Positions 16,723 to 25,157 of a DNA stretch of 27,629 nucleotides are shown piece after piece; the stretch's first letter is position 1, and each line of letters begins with the position of its first letter. The notes under the pieces were generated by a model. That model was not told where the DNA came from and searched no databases. It was given only the letters and a program-made list of their open reading frames with translations. The translations under genes and the position numbers were made by a program. Source of the DNA: Desulfobacterales bacterium. GTDB lineage: Bacteria; Desulfobacterota; Desulfobacteria; Desulfobacterales; Desulfosalsimonadaceae. Where the stretch lies: positions 1-27,629 of the forward strand of contig SKZX01000203.1 in the NCBI GenBank assembly GCA_007127175.1, written 5' to 3'.

Positions 16723-19700
16723 GCAGATGCGCGCCGTAGCGACAACAATTATTCGCGTTGCAAGGAAGCTGAACCAAACCGTTTTTTTCGGGCGCAGTCT
16801 CCAGACTATACCGGAAAACGCCCTTGTATTGTTTCCTTTCCACACCAACCGTCTTTCCTGCGGTTTCACAGGGCTAATCGCATTCAACACAGCCGGAAAA
16901 CCGGCTCCATCGGTCAACCCAGCGGATTTTCACGCCCGCCTCGACCGATCCGCTGAAAATGGTTTTACAGCTTGCAGCAACCTTTCTGCGGATGATTTCA
17001 TCGCCGCCTATCTTTGTGGCGACGATCATGTGTCCAACCTACAGGAATCCATACAAAAACTGAAACAAAACCATTTTTTCCACCGTATCTACAACGGCGC
17101 GGACCTTTTTGAGGCGTTGTCCGGCTTCACCGCACGGCTCGAAACCGTGTTGCAGGCTGAATCCGGACATCTGGCCACCCAGATGGGCGTCCTTCCCTCA
17201 CAGCAATTTGACGCCATGTCCACGCGCATCGAAAAACTCAAAGATGCCCAATGGTGCCTGAAAACGGAAATACTCGACAATGTCCTGCGGGTCAGGGCCC
17301 TTGCCGGCGACGAATCAAACCGCATGAACGCCACAGGCGTTTCCGCCGCAAGACAGATCAATGCCGTATTGAACAGCATTGACCGCCTGGAAGTCCGCGG
17401 CCGGGATTCAGCCGGCATTTCCCTGATGTTTGTTGTTGATGACAGCCATTACAAGATTTTTTTGGATGAAATCGCCGCAGCAGGCCTCTCGGGGGAATTT
17501 ACCAAACGCACGAACCAGGGTGTTTTAACCAACAAGGGAATTTCCACGAACAGGGAAAACGGCCGCACCGCCATTGCCATGACCTACAAGGTGGCGGCAG
17601 AAATCGGCTCCCTGGGCGACAATGTTCGTTTCATAAGGGATCAGATTCGGCAGGACCCCCTCTTCACCGCCCTTATTACACTGCCCCGGGTTTATTTCAC
17701 GGTCTCGGCCCATACCCGCTGGGCCTCGGTCGGCGCGATCACCGAGGCCAACTGCCATCCCGTTGACAACCGGATCATGACCCCGGTTGCCGGGCGGCCT
17801 GGCATCATCCATGTCTGCTTAAACGGCGATATCGACAACTACCAGGCATTGAAGGCGGACCATGAAAAAAGGGGGCTGCGCTTTTTCGAGGATATCACCT
17901 GCGACACCAAGATCATCCCCGTGCACATCGAGCACTACTACAGGCAGGGACATGTCGTGGAAGAAGCGTTCCGCCTCGCGGTCAATGATTTTGAAGGCGC
18001 CCATGCCATTGCCATGCACACCGACCTAGCCCCGGGGAAATTTTTCCTGGCTCTCAGGGGAAGCGGCCAGGCCATATTCATCGGCCTTGCCCCGGACCAC
18101 TACATCCCCACCTCCGAAGTGTACGGCTTTGTCGAAGAAACAACACGCTTTCTGAAAATGGACGGGGAGGCCGTCAGCCCGTCTGCCCATGGAAAAGGCA
18201 TTACCGGACAGATATTTGTCATCGACCAGGCCGGTAAAGGCGGTCTGGACGGGATCAATGCCATGTTTTACTGCGGTTCCCCCATACCGCTGAGCGACGG
18301 AGACATTCGCACAACCCAGCTGGTTTCCAGGGACATCGACCGCCAGGACTTCAACCACTATTTTCTGAAGGAAATTTCAGAAGCACCGGCATCGGTTCGA
18401 AAAACCATGGCCAACCGCTGGAAGATCTCACAGAACGAAGACGGCCGCTACTATGAAGTCCACCTGGATGATTCATGCATGCCCGTATCCGTCAGGTCGG
18501 CGCTCCTGGAAAACAAAATCCGTCGGATCGCCTTTATCGGGCAGGGAACCGCAGGGGTGGCCGCCCTGGTCTGCGCCAACCAGCTGCGCCATTACCTGGG
18601 AGACGGCGACATCCGGATTGAAGCCATGAAGTCATCGGAGCTCAGCGGGTTCATGATGGATGACAGCCGAACCGCCGGCATGGAGGGCACTCTCCTGATA
18701 CCCATCAGCCAGTCCGGCACCACCACCGATACCAACCGAACCGTGGACATGGTTGCAAAGAAAGGCGGCAGCATCATCTGCATTGTCAACCGGCGCGACT
18801 CGGATTTGACGTTCAAAAGCCACGGGGTGATTTACACGAGCTCGGGCAGGGACATCGAAATGTCGGTGGCCTCCACCAAGGCATTCTATTCCCAGATCAT
18901 CGCCGGCGCCCTGCTCGGGCTGCACATAGCCGGGTTGACAGGCAAGCGGGGTCGCCATTTTATCTCAAACGAGATCAAAGAAATGATCGGGATACCCGGT
19001 ATGATGGAAACCGTGCTTTCCACGACCGATGCGATCCGGGCATCCGCCAACAGGCTGGCATTGCAGCGGACTTACTGGGCGGTGGTGGGAAGCGGGCCCA
19101 ACAAGGCGGCCGCCGACGAAATCCGGATCAAACTGAGCGAATTGTGCTACAAAACCATATCCTCGGATTTCGTGGAGGACAAGAAGCACATCGATCTTTC
19201 CAGCGAGCCGTTGATCATTGTCTGTGCGGCGGGCACAAGGCGGCGCGTGCTGGGGGACATCGTCAAGGACACGGCGATTTTCAAGTCCCACAAGGCCCTT
19301 CCCGTGGTCATCTGCGATATGCACGAGGACCGGTTTGACCCCTATGCCGAAGATGTCTTCCGCGTCCCTCAGGTCAGCGAGCACTTTGCGCCCATATTGA
19401 ACACGCTGGTCGGGCACATCTGGGGCTACTACGCAGCACTGGCCATCAATGAAGGGTCCCGGTTCCTCTATGATTTCCGGGAGGATATCCAGTCCATGAT
19501 CCGGGCTTACACCGCCGAAAACCTCGACATATTCGAAATCGCCCTCGAGGAAACCTTCCGGGAAAAAATCCTGCGATTTTACCGGGATTTTCGAAAAAAG
19601 CAGCAGGAAAACCACCTGCCCGCCACCATGGGGCTCAAAGAAGCGACCAACCTGACACTGCTGCTCAAGTATCTCGCCGGCCGCCTGCCGATCAATGATT

Positions 19701-20458
19701 TTGAGTTTGATTTCGGCGTCAAGGGGACGGCCAAGAACATGTTCGCCCTGTTTTTTGATGCACTGGGGGAAGCCATCAACGTCATGGCCCGCCCGGTGGA
19801 CGCCATCAAGCACCAGGCGAAAACCGTGACGGTGGGCACTAGCCGGATCGAAGAAAGGGCCGAGGGGCTCCTGTTCGATATCCTGGCGGAAAAAGGCTTC
19901 GGCGTCGAGCATCTCACGATTATAAACGTGATGGTTTTGCGCAATATCCAGAAAATCCTATCCGGCATCAAGGGACTCACCCTTTACCGGGTATCGGGCG
20001 TGAACCTCCTGGGGGAGCCCACCGACCAAACCACCATCTCCGTTATTGAGAAAAAGGGTACGTCCGCATCCATCGCCTCGCGCAGCGAAACCGATCAAAG
20101 CCTCAAGGGCTCCAAGCGGATAATCGTCCGCCAGGGCAATATCTACCTTGGAAAGGGGCGCAAGGATGGCCGGTCCGTCCTGATCATACCCGTCATCTCG
20201 GGTGACCCGGCGCAGCCCAACATGATCGAGTACCTGCTTTTGCTTGAAGTCGCCTTTAAAACCGACGTGGACCTGTCAACCCGTGTCAAGGCATTGGGCG
20301 GCAAGCACGAGCACATCAAGAACATCGTCCAGGAAAATTCCGTCCCATGGAAGGACGAATACCTGGACATGGTCCCCATGGATGAACTCTTTGGCCTTTC
20401 GGCGGAAAAAGTCGCAGAAATGATCGTTGAAAAAACGGGAAAAAAGGAATGGCCCTAA
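16697..20458 (+). CDS. Giant GlmS-like protein: class II amidotransferase plus two SIS domains, with insertions
   Basis: About 1253 residues, roughly twice GlmS (about 610), which makes glucosamine-6-phosphate from fructose-6-phosphate and glutamine. The GATase II core is split: CGFTGLI (Cys55) is separated from RLEVRGRDSAG (231-240) by about 170 residues. Then follow AHTRW (338-342), NGDIDNY (376-382) and CDT (402-404). SIS1 has ISQSGTTTDT (670-679) and VASTKAF (724-730); SIS2 covers about 792-886. A GlmS-tail-like AKTVTVG (1041-1047) is followed by about 200 extra residues. The catalytic Cys is not residue 2, so a propeptide must be removed for glutaminase activity. The start is uncertain: GTG 16697 or ATG 16727. 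The frame is open from 16385, but that overlaps the PBP gene. Sugar amination is inferred. Confidence 0.87.
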   Translation: MKTIKNLHEQMRAVATTIIRVARKLNQTVFFGRSLQTIPENALVLFPFHTNRLSCGFTGLIAFNTAGKPAPSVNPADFHARLDRSAENGFTACSNLSADDFIAAYLCGDDHVSNLQESIQKLKQNHFFHRIYNGADLFEALSGFTARLETVLQAESGHLATQMGVLPSQQFDAMSTRIEKLKDAQWCLKTEILDNVLRVRALAGDESNRMNATGVSAARQINAVLNSIDRLEVRGRDSAGISLMFVVDDSHYKIFLDEIAAAGLSGEFTKRTNQGVLTNKGISTNRENGRTAIAMTYKVAAEIGSLGDNVRFIRDQIRQDPLFTALITLPRVYFTVSAHTRWASVGAITEANCHPVDNRIMTPVAGRPGIIHVCLNGDIDNYQALKADHEKRGLRFFEDITCDTKIIPVHIEHYYRQGHVVEEAFRLAVNDFEGAHAIAMHTDLAPGKFFLALRGSGQAIFIGLAPDHYIPTSEVYGFVEETTRFLKMDGEAVSPSAHGKGITGQIFVIDQAGKGGLDGINAMFYCGSPIPLSDGDIRTTQLVSRDIDRQDFNHYFLKEISEAPASVRKTMANRWKISQNEDGRYYEVHLDDSCMPVSVRSALLENKIRRIAFIGQGTAGVAALVCANQLRHYLGDGDIRIEAMKSSELSGFMMDDSRTAGMEGTLLIPISQSGTTTDTNRTVDMVAKKGGSIICIVNRRDSDLTFKSHGVIYTSSGRDIEMSVASTKAFYSQIIAGALLGLHIAGLTGKRGRHFISNEIKEMIGIPGMMETVLSTTDAIRASANRLALQRTYWAVVGSGPNKAAADEIRIKLSELCYKTISSDFVEDKKHIDLSSEPLIIVCAAGTRRRVLGDIVKDTAIFKSHKALPVVICDMHEDRFDPYAEDVFRVPQVSEHFAPILNTLVGHIWGYYAALAINEGSRFLYDFREDIQSMIRAYTAENLDIFEIALEETFREKILRFYRDFRKKQQENHLPATMGLKEATNLTLLLKYLAGRLPINDFEFDFGVKGTAKNMFALFFDALGEAINVMARPVDAIKHQAKTVTVGTSRIEERAEGLLFDILAEKGFGVEHLTIINVMVLRNIQKILSGIKGLTLYRVSGVNLLGEPTDQTTISVIEKKGTSASIASRSETDQSLKGSKRIIVRQGNIYLGKGRKDGRSVLIIPVISGDPAQPNMIEYLLLLEVAFKTDVDLSTRVKALGGKHEHIKNIVQENSVPWKDEYLDMVPMDELFGLSAEKVAEMIVEKTGKKEWP

Positions 20459-20991
20459 ACAAAACACATCTGCTCATCGGCGCTGCAATCGCGGTCGTCC
20501 TGGCCGTGACAATCGGATGGGCCGTGTTTCATTTCATGATCCGTGAAACACGGGTCATTGATTATGCGGACGAAGCATACACATGGAATGCCCTTGCGGG
20601 AACCAGTCGCGGCGACTTGCTGGTCCGGGGTGAAAAGGTCGATGAAATACGCGATGACGTCGAAAAATTGATACACGCCCTGAACCGGTCGGACAAGGAC
20701 CCGGAAGGCTTCCGGGTCCCCGAAGGGAAAGAACCGGCAGACCTCCCTAAACTGAAACTGCTGGACAGTCAAAAAGGACGGGTTACGGTCGAAGTGATCA
20801 ATGCGGAGATCCTGACCCAGCGAATGGGCTCAACAGGCGCCAGTGCTTTCCTTGCGGTAGCCACCTTTACACTCACGGAGCATGCGGATATCGACGCGGT
20901 TAAATTTGTTTTCAAGGAAGGCGACCACGCCATACCGGGGATATACCAAAGGGAAATGTTCAGGCGGTACTGGAGAATTGACGCCCGTTAG
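20449..20991 (+). CDS. Small membrane-anchored protein, GerMN-like
   Basis: A 180-residue protein with one N-terminal transmembrane helix (about residues 8-30) and an extracytoplasmic domain. The segment around residues 110-170 (VTVEVINAEI, AVATFTLTEHADIDAVKFVFKEG, then IPGIYQREMF) resembles the GerMN fold, a small domain found in envelope and spore-germination proteins; this match is by eye and weak. The ATG at 20449 overlaps the GlmS-like stop by 10 nt, so the two are cotranscribed and perhaps translationally coupled. Position after a PBP and a GlmS-like protein suggests an envelope role. Otherwise the function is unknown. Confidence 0.75.
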   Translation: MALNKTHLLIGAAIAVVLAVTIGWAVFHFMIRETRVIDYADEAYTWNALAGTSRGDLLVRGEKVDEIRDDVEKLIHALNRSDKDPEGFRVPEGKEPADLPKLKLLDSQKGRVTVEVINAEILTQRMGSTGASAFLAVATFTLTEHADIDAVKFVFKEGDHAIPGIYQREMFRRYWRIDAR

Positions 20992-21032
20992 AAAATGAAG
21001 GCGGGGAAGGGAAGGCCGACGGGCCGGGTTGT

Positions 21033-21077
21033 TTTGTGGACTTTGTGGACTTTGTGGACCCAGTGGACCCAGTGGAC
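21033..21077. repeat. 9-bp tandem array (TTTGTGGAC)3(CCAGTGGAC)2
   Basis: Five consecutive 9-bp units: three identical TTTGTGGAC (21033-21059), then two identical CCAGTGGAC (21060-21077). All share a GTGGAC core. It lies between convergent genes. An array with the reverse-complement core (GTCCAC) lies at 24994-25054, so this is a repeat family. No protein is encoded here. Confidence 0.9.
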
Positions 21078-21097
21078 CTGGCCCGCAAAATAGAATG

Positions 21098-21122
21098 AAA
21101 AAGCCCGGCACCATCACTGCCG
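21098..21122 (-). terminator. Possible terminator of the Yej-type operon
   Basis: On the minus strand, about 33 nt after the last ATPase stop codon, CGGCA and TGCCG form a 5-bp stem with a 7-nt loop (21111-21117), followed by GGCTTTTTC. The stem is short, so this is only moderately likely. Confidence 0.4.
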
Positions 21123-21155
21123 AACCGCTTTTTTGCAGAAGGCCCCCACACCCCA

Positions 21156-22184
21156 CTATGACCGGCCATGCATCGCTGCTGGTTGTTCATACAGATGGCA
21201 GGTTACCTTGCGCCCATCCCGATCCAGCTCTGCCGGCGGCACCCTGCGGCATACCGCCATCACCTCGGGGCAGCGCGGGTGAAAACGGCACCCCTCCGGC
21301 GGTGACGCAGGCGATGGGGCCTCCCCCCGCACGACGTTGTCTTCAATTTTTTTCCCGCCGGCTACCGGTACAGCGGCGATCAGTGCCCGGGTGTAGGGAT
21401 GAAGCGGGTTTTGGACGATATCCGACGTTTTCCCGATCTCCACGATCTGCCCGAGATACATGACCGCCACCCGGTCCGCAATATTGCTCACAACGCTCAG
21501 GTCGTGGGAAATGAACAGGTAGGAAAGCCGGTGGCCTTTCTGGAGCCCCAGGAGCAGATTGATCACCTGCGCCTGGACGGACACGTCCAGGGCGCTGACG
21601 GCCTCGTCGCATATGATCAAATCCGGCTTCAAAGACAGGGCGCGGGCAATGCTGATGCGCTGCCGCTGCCCCCCGGAAAACTCGTGGGGATAGCGGAAAA
21701 CGGCATCCGGGCTCATCCCGACCTCACCCAGCAGCCTTGCGGCATGTTCCTGCTTGGACCCCTCGATCATACCAAACTGCTCCAACCCCTCGGTGATGAT
21801 ATCCATGACGTTCATCCGCGGGTTCAATGATGACATGGGGTCCTGGAAGACCACCTGGATGTGGCGCCTGAGACGGTTCATCTGCCGCCGGCCCAGGGTT
21901 GAAATGGATGTGCCGTCAAACAGGATGTCCCCCGCGGTTGCCCGCTCCAGGCCCAGAAGCGTCCGGCCCAGGGTCGTCTTTCCGCACCCGGACTCGCCCA
22001 CAAGGCCCAGGGTTTCGTTGCGGGAAATTATGAAAGACACATCGTCCACCGCACGCACGTGGCCTGCCGTCATGGAAAACAGGCCCCGCTTGATGGGAAA
22101 CCAGGTTTTCAGGTTCCTGACGGCCAGAAGCGGCGTTTCGGCGCTATGCGGATTCACCCGGCTGTTTTCAGATTTCGGCTTCAT
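21156..22184 (-). CDS. Oligopeptide ABC transporter ATPase (second of pair, DppF/OppF type)
   Basis: About 342 residues. Walker A GESGCGKTT (63-71), Q-loop VVFQDP, signature FSGGQRQR (169-176), Walker B LIICDEAVSALD (189-200) and the switch His in FISHDLS are all present. The C-terminal oligo_HPY extension (HPYTRAL, then CRFHPRCP) marks the peptide/nickel subfamily. It powers uptake together with the neighbouring ATPase and the YejB/YejE permeases. The ATG at 22184 is chosen: it lies 17 nt inside the end of the upstream ATPase gene, with a purine-rich GAAAGAA stretch before it. A longer frame to 22286 would overlap that gene by a further 100 nt. It is the last gene of the operon. Confidence 0.93.
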   Translation of the reverse strand: MKPKSENSRVNPHSAETPLLAVRNLKTWFPIKRGLFSMTAGHVRAVDDVSFIISRNETLGLVGESGCGKTTLGRTLLGLERATAGDILFDGTSISTLGRRQMNRLRRHIQVVFQDPMSSLNPRMNVMDIITEGLEQFGMIEGSKQEHAARLLGEVGMSPDAVFRYPHEFSGGQRQRISIARALSLKPDLIICDEAVSALDVSVQAQVINLLLGLQKGHRLSYLFISHDLSVVSNIADRVAVMYLGQIVEIGKTSDIVQNPLHPYTRALIAAVPVAGGKKIEDNVVRGEAPSPASPPEGCRFHPRCPEVMAVCRRVPPAELDRDGRKVTCHLYEQPAAMHGRS

Positions 22185-23241
22185 TTCTTTCTTGTCCCTG
22201 ATCCGGCAAGTGCGGTTTTCCGTTGCATGCCGAGATGTTGTCGCCATGGAGGAAGCATGCTGCAAAATGCCCGCCTGCGATTTCACAGAGGGCCGGCTTG
22301 TTCTTCCGGCAGATGTCCATCACATGCGTACACCGGTCCTGGAAATGGCAGCCCTCCGGGTACCCATACGGGGACGGCACCTGACCGGGAATTGAATTCA
22401 AATGCGCCTTTTGAACAGAAAGCCTTGGAATGGCCCCGAGCAGCCCGATCGTGTAAGGGTGTGCGGGTTTGAAAAAAATATCGTTCAAAGAACCGGTTTC
22501 CACGATCCTTGAAGCATACATCACCGCCACGCGGTCGCACATCTCCCACACCACGCCCATGTCGTGAGTGATGAGCAACAAGGATGTGTCGTTCTGCTTC
22601 ATCTCCCGTATGAGCGAAAAAATCTGCGCCTGCGTGGTGACGTCCAGGGCGGTTGTGGGCTCATCCGCGATAACCAGCGACGGCGACAGCATAAGGGCCA
22701 TGGCAATCATGATCCGTTGCTGCATACCCCCGGACAGCTGAAACGGATAGGCATGCATGCGCTCCGCCACATCCGGAATACCGACCCTGGAAAGCCACGT
22801 TCGGGCATAGGCCCTGGCCTCTTTTTTGGATATGTTTCGGTGAAAACGGATGCCTTCCACCATCTGCCGGCCGATCCGGTGCAGCGGCGAAAGGGCGGAG
22901 AGGGGTTCCTGGAATATCATGGAGATCTCCGCCCCGCGAATCCGCCTGAGTCTCTGGGACTTTAAACCGAGAAGGTCTTCTCCATTAAAAAAGACCCGAC
23001 CCGCATCGATATACCCCGGCGGTGAAGGGATCAGACGGGTGAGCGCAAGCGCGGTCACCGACTTTCCGCATCCCGATTCCCCTACCAACCCCACGGACTC
23101 TCCCCGGTCAATGGAAAAGGTCACATCATCAACCGCCTTGAACGAACCGTCATCCGTGTCGAATCGAACGGAAAGCCCCTGAATGTCCAGCAGCGGCTGT
23201 TTTTTGTCCTCTTTCAATCGTGTATCCCGTCTGTTTGCCAA
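22168..23241 (-). CDS. Oligopeptide ABC transporter ATPase (first of pair, DppD/OppD type)
   Basis: Up to 357 residues. Walker A GESGCGKS at 54-61, signature LSGGMQQR at 169-176, Walker B LVIADEPTTALD at 189-200 and LLITHDMGVV are all clear. The C-terminal oligo_HPY region (AHPYTIGLL, CHFQDRC) shows the peptide-transporter subfamily. The start is not an ATG. TTG at 23241 has no ribosome-binding site, whereas TTG at 23217 has GGGA seven bases upstream and may be the real one (349 aa). In E. coli YejF the two ATPase domains are fused in one chain; here they are separate genes overlapping by 17 nt. Confidence 0.93.
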   Translation of the reverse strand: MANRRDTRLKEDKKQPLLDIQGLSVRFDTDDGSFKAVDDVTFSIDRGESVGLVGESGCGKSVTALALTRLIPSPPGYIDAGRVFFNGEDLLGLKSQRLRRIRGAEISMIFQEPLSALSPLHRIGRQMVEGIRFHRNISKKEARAYARTWLSRVGIPDVAERMHAYPFQLSGGMQQRIMIAMALMLSPSLVIADEPTTALDVTTQAQIFSLIREMKQNDTSLLLITHDMGVVWEMCDRVAVMYASRIVETGSLNDIFFKPAHPYTIGLLGAIPRLSVQKAHLNSIPGQVPSPYGYPEGCHFQDRCTHVMDICRKNKPALCEIAGGHFAACFLHGDNISACNGKPHLPDQGQERNEAEI

Positions 23242-23265
23242 AAAAAGTGCGAATTCGCCGCAGCC

Positions 23266-24855
23266 CTACGCCAGGCGGCTGTATTGCTTCGGATCGTATG
23301 CGTTTCTGACCCCCTCGCCGATAAACACGCCAAGGAGCATCACCGTAAACAGCGCCATTGAAGGATAAAGGATGAGCCACCAGGCCCACCGGTACTGCTG
23401 CGCCTGGAAAATCATCTCCCCCCAGGAAGGTGTTGGCGGGGGAAGCCCGAACCCCAGGTAATCCAGGGCTGCAAGGGCCCCTATGGCGCCGACCAGCGAA
23501 AAAGGGAAAAAGGTGATCACCGGCACAAGGGCATTGGGCAGAATATGCTTGAATATGATTTTACGCGTCGGGACCCCCATGCACTTTGCGGCTTCCACGA
23601 ACGGCCGGCTGCGAAGGTTCAAAAATTCCGCCCGCATGTAATACGAAATACCAATCCAGTTGAAAAGGCCGTATATGATCAGGAGCAGCGCAAAGCTCCG
23701 GCCGTATATCGATCCCATGAGAATCATGACGTAGAGGAACGGAAGGGCGCTCCAGATCTCAATCATTCGCTGGGCTGTAATATCGATCTTACCGCCGTAA
23801 TAGCCCTGCAGCGCCCCGGTAAGGATGCCCAGCAGCATGGAGCACCCCACCAGAAGGAAACCGAACGCCAGGGAAATGCGAAGGCCGTGGACAATCCGGG
23901 AAAGGACATCCCTGCCCGCGGCATCGATCCCCATGGGATGCCCCGCCACCGGCGGGAAAGGGAAGCGGACATCCGTCTTCAGAAAACTCACCTGGTACTG
24001 GCGGTCACCGGCAACGAGGCGCTGATCATCCACAGGGCCTGAAAACCGTTCCAGTACGAGGCTCTTGAGAAGGCTGCGGTCCTCCTCGTCAATTTTTTCC
24101 CACAAAACGGGAAGGGGTATGACAGACGTCAGGCTTTCATCAAAAACCGCTTCATGTTTTTCCGAATGATCGTCTATGGGTGCTTCCCTGAAAATCAACC
24201 GCAGCGTTTCGGGCGGCTCCGGTCTCGGGGTATAGGTAGACAATGACACGTCAAATTCCTTTGCCCCCCGCGACAGGCGGAATTCCGCATGGGATGCGGC
24301 CTGGTTGCCAAAACGCGTTTCAAGGCCCTTTACCAACTGCTCGGGAAAATCAAAATATGAAGAAATATCAGCAGCCCCGCTCCCGCTTCCATCGTCATCC
24401 ATAAAAAAATCGAAAAAGCGGGAACGCACCTTTCTGAATTCAGACGTTATATCAACCGTTCCGACCCTCAGCACCGGCGTAAACCGGAGGGTCACCTCGT
24501 CATCGAGTGCGATTGCATCCGCGCGGATGGTTTCATAGGGACCATACGGATGAGGCGGGAATATCATGTAGTTTTGAGGATTTCCAGAGAATACAGCGTC
24601 CTGCTGAAGCATCTTGTAGTTAGGCCGTGTCTGCTGCCCGTCCTCGAGGAAAGCCGCTTCCGGGTAATACCTGAAAAGGGGGAAATACGACTTGCCGTCG
24701 AAACGGACATACAGCGGAATGCCGTTGCAGAGCAACTCGGCGGCAAGGCTCAGGATAAAAAGACATAACAGTATCCAAAAGGCGTAATACGCCCGCCTGT
24801 TTTCCCTGAAACGGGCCACGCGTTTTCTGGTTACCGGGTTTTTAATAAAAGGCAT
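23266..24855 (-). CDS. yejE: YejE-type peptide ABC transporter permease with an enlarged periplasmic loop
   Basis: A 529-residue inner-membrane permease; E. coli YejE is about 340. The N-terminus (NPVTRKRVARFRENRR, TM1 at about 23-43, LYVRFDGKSYFPLF) and the C-terminal part (from MGIDAAGRDVLSRI at about 308, with LQGYYGGKIDI, an EAAKCMGVP coupling loop, LDYLGFGLPPPTPSWGE and IGEGVRNAYDP) follow YejE closely. Between them, about residues 108-295 form an extra, soluble-looking periplasmic stretch. The start ATG at 24855 matches the family N-terminus but has no Shine-Dalgarno: a heptamer repeat array ends only 5 nt upstream. It is followed by the first ATPase gene after about 24 nt. Confidence 0.92.
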   Translation of the reverse strand: MPFIKNPVTRKRVARFRENRRAYYAFWILLCLFILSLAAELLCNGIPLYVRFDGKSYFPLFRYYPEAAFLEDGQQTRPNYKMLQQDAVFSGNPQNYMIFPPHPYGPYETIRADAIALDDEVTLRFTPVLRVGTVDITSEFRKVRSRFFDFFMDDDGSGSGAADISSYFDFPEQLVKGLETRFGNQAASHAEFRLSRGAKEFDVSLSTYTPRPEPPETLRLIFREAPIDDHSEKHEAVFDESLTSVIPLPVLWEKIDEEDRSLLKSLVLERFSGPVDDQRLVAGDRQYQVSFLKTDVRFPFPPVAGHPMGIDAAGRDVLSRIVHGLRISLAFGFLLVGCSMLLGILTGALQGYYGGKIDITAQRMIEIWSALPFLYVMILMGSIYGRSFALLLIIYGLFNWIGISYYMRAEFLNLRSRPFVEAAKCMGVPTRKIIFKHILPNALVPVITFFPFSLVGAIGALAALDYLGFGLPPPTPSWGEMIFQAQQYRWAWWLILYPSMALFTVMLLGVFIGEGVRNAYDPKQYSRLA

Positions 24856-24860
24856 TAGAA

Positions 24861-24944
24861 GTTGTAAGTTGTAGGTTGTAAGTTGTAGGTTGTAGGTTGT
24901 AGGTTGTAGGTTGTAGGTTGGAGTTTGCAGGCTGCAGGTTTCAG
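24861..24944. repeat. Heptamer tandem array (GTTGTAG), 12 units
   Basis: Twelve consecutive 7-bp units in perfect register: GTTGTAA and GTTGTAG for the first eight (24861-24916), then four degenerate units (GTTGGAG, TTTGCAG, GCTGCAG, GTTTCAG) to 24944. It lies inside the yejB-yejE gap, 5 nt from the yejE start codon, exactly where its ribosome-binding site should be. Short tandem repeats like this change copy number by slippage. Confidence 0.92.
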
Positions 24945-24948
24945 CATA

Positions 24949-24991
24949 AAGCTTGCAGGCCGCAGGTATTAAGGCCTGCGCTTACAAGCTT
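24949..24991. repeat. Imperfect inverted repeat in the yejB-yejE gap
   Basis: AAGCTTGCAGGCCGCAGG (24949-24966) and AAGGCCTGCGCTTACAAGCTT (24971-24991) can pair through the AAGCTTG ends and part of the interior, giving a hairpin in the operon mRNA. It could be a processing or attenuation site between yejB and yejE. There is no T-run, so it is not a standard terminator. Confidence 0.5.
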
Positions 24992-24993
24992 CT

Positions 24994-25054
24994 GTCCACC
25001 AGGTCCACCAAGTCCATTAAGTCCACCCGTCCATTTGTCCACCCAGTCCACCCC
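24994..25054. repeat. GTCCAC-type 8-9-bp tandem array, 7 units
   Basis: Seven consecutive units begin with GTCCAC or GTCCAT: GTCCACCAG, GTCCACCAA, GTCCATTAA, GTCCACCC, GTCCATTT, GTCCACCCA, GTCCACCCC. The core is the reverse complement of the GTGGAC array at 21033-21077. The rest of the 302-bp yejB-yejE gap (25055-25157) is C-rich and holds nothing else I can identify. Confidence 0.85.
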
Positions 25055-25157
25055 TGAAATCTCCAACCGTCCAACTCTATCCACCACCCTCCCCGCAATT
25101 TCCGCCGGATTTTCTCTGCCACATCCTTTAAGGCCAACCTTCTTTGCCGCCCTCACC

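Noticed and set aside
18965..19912. 315-aa frame antisense to the GlmS-like gene
   Set aside because: A shadow frame of a gene with clear SIS motifs; no recognisable domain of its own.
24861..25054. Possible CRISPR array in the yejB-yejE gap
   Set aside because: Units are 7-9 bp, directly adjacent and without unique spacers; there are no cas genes.
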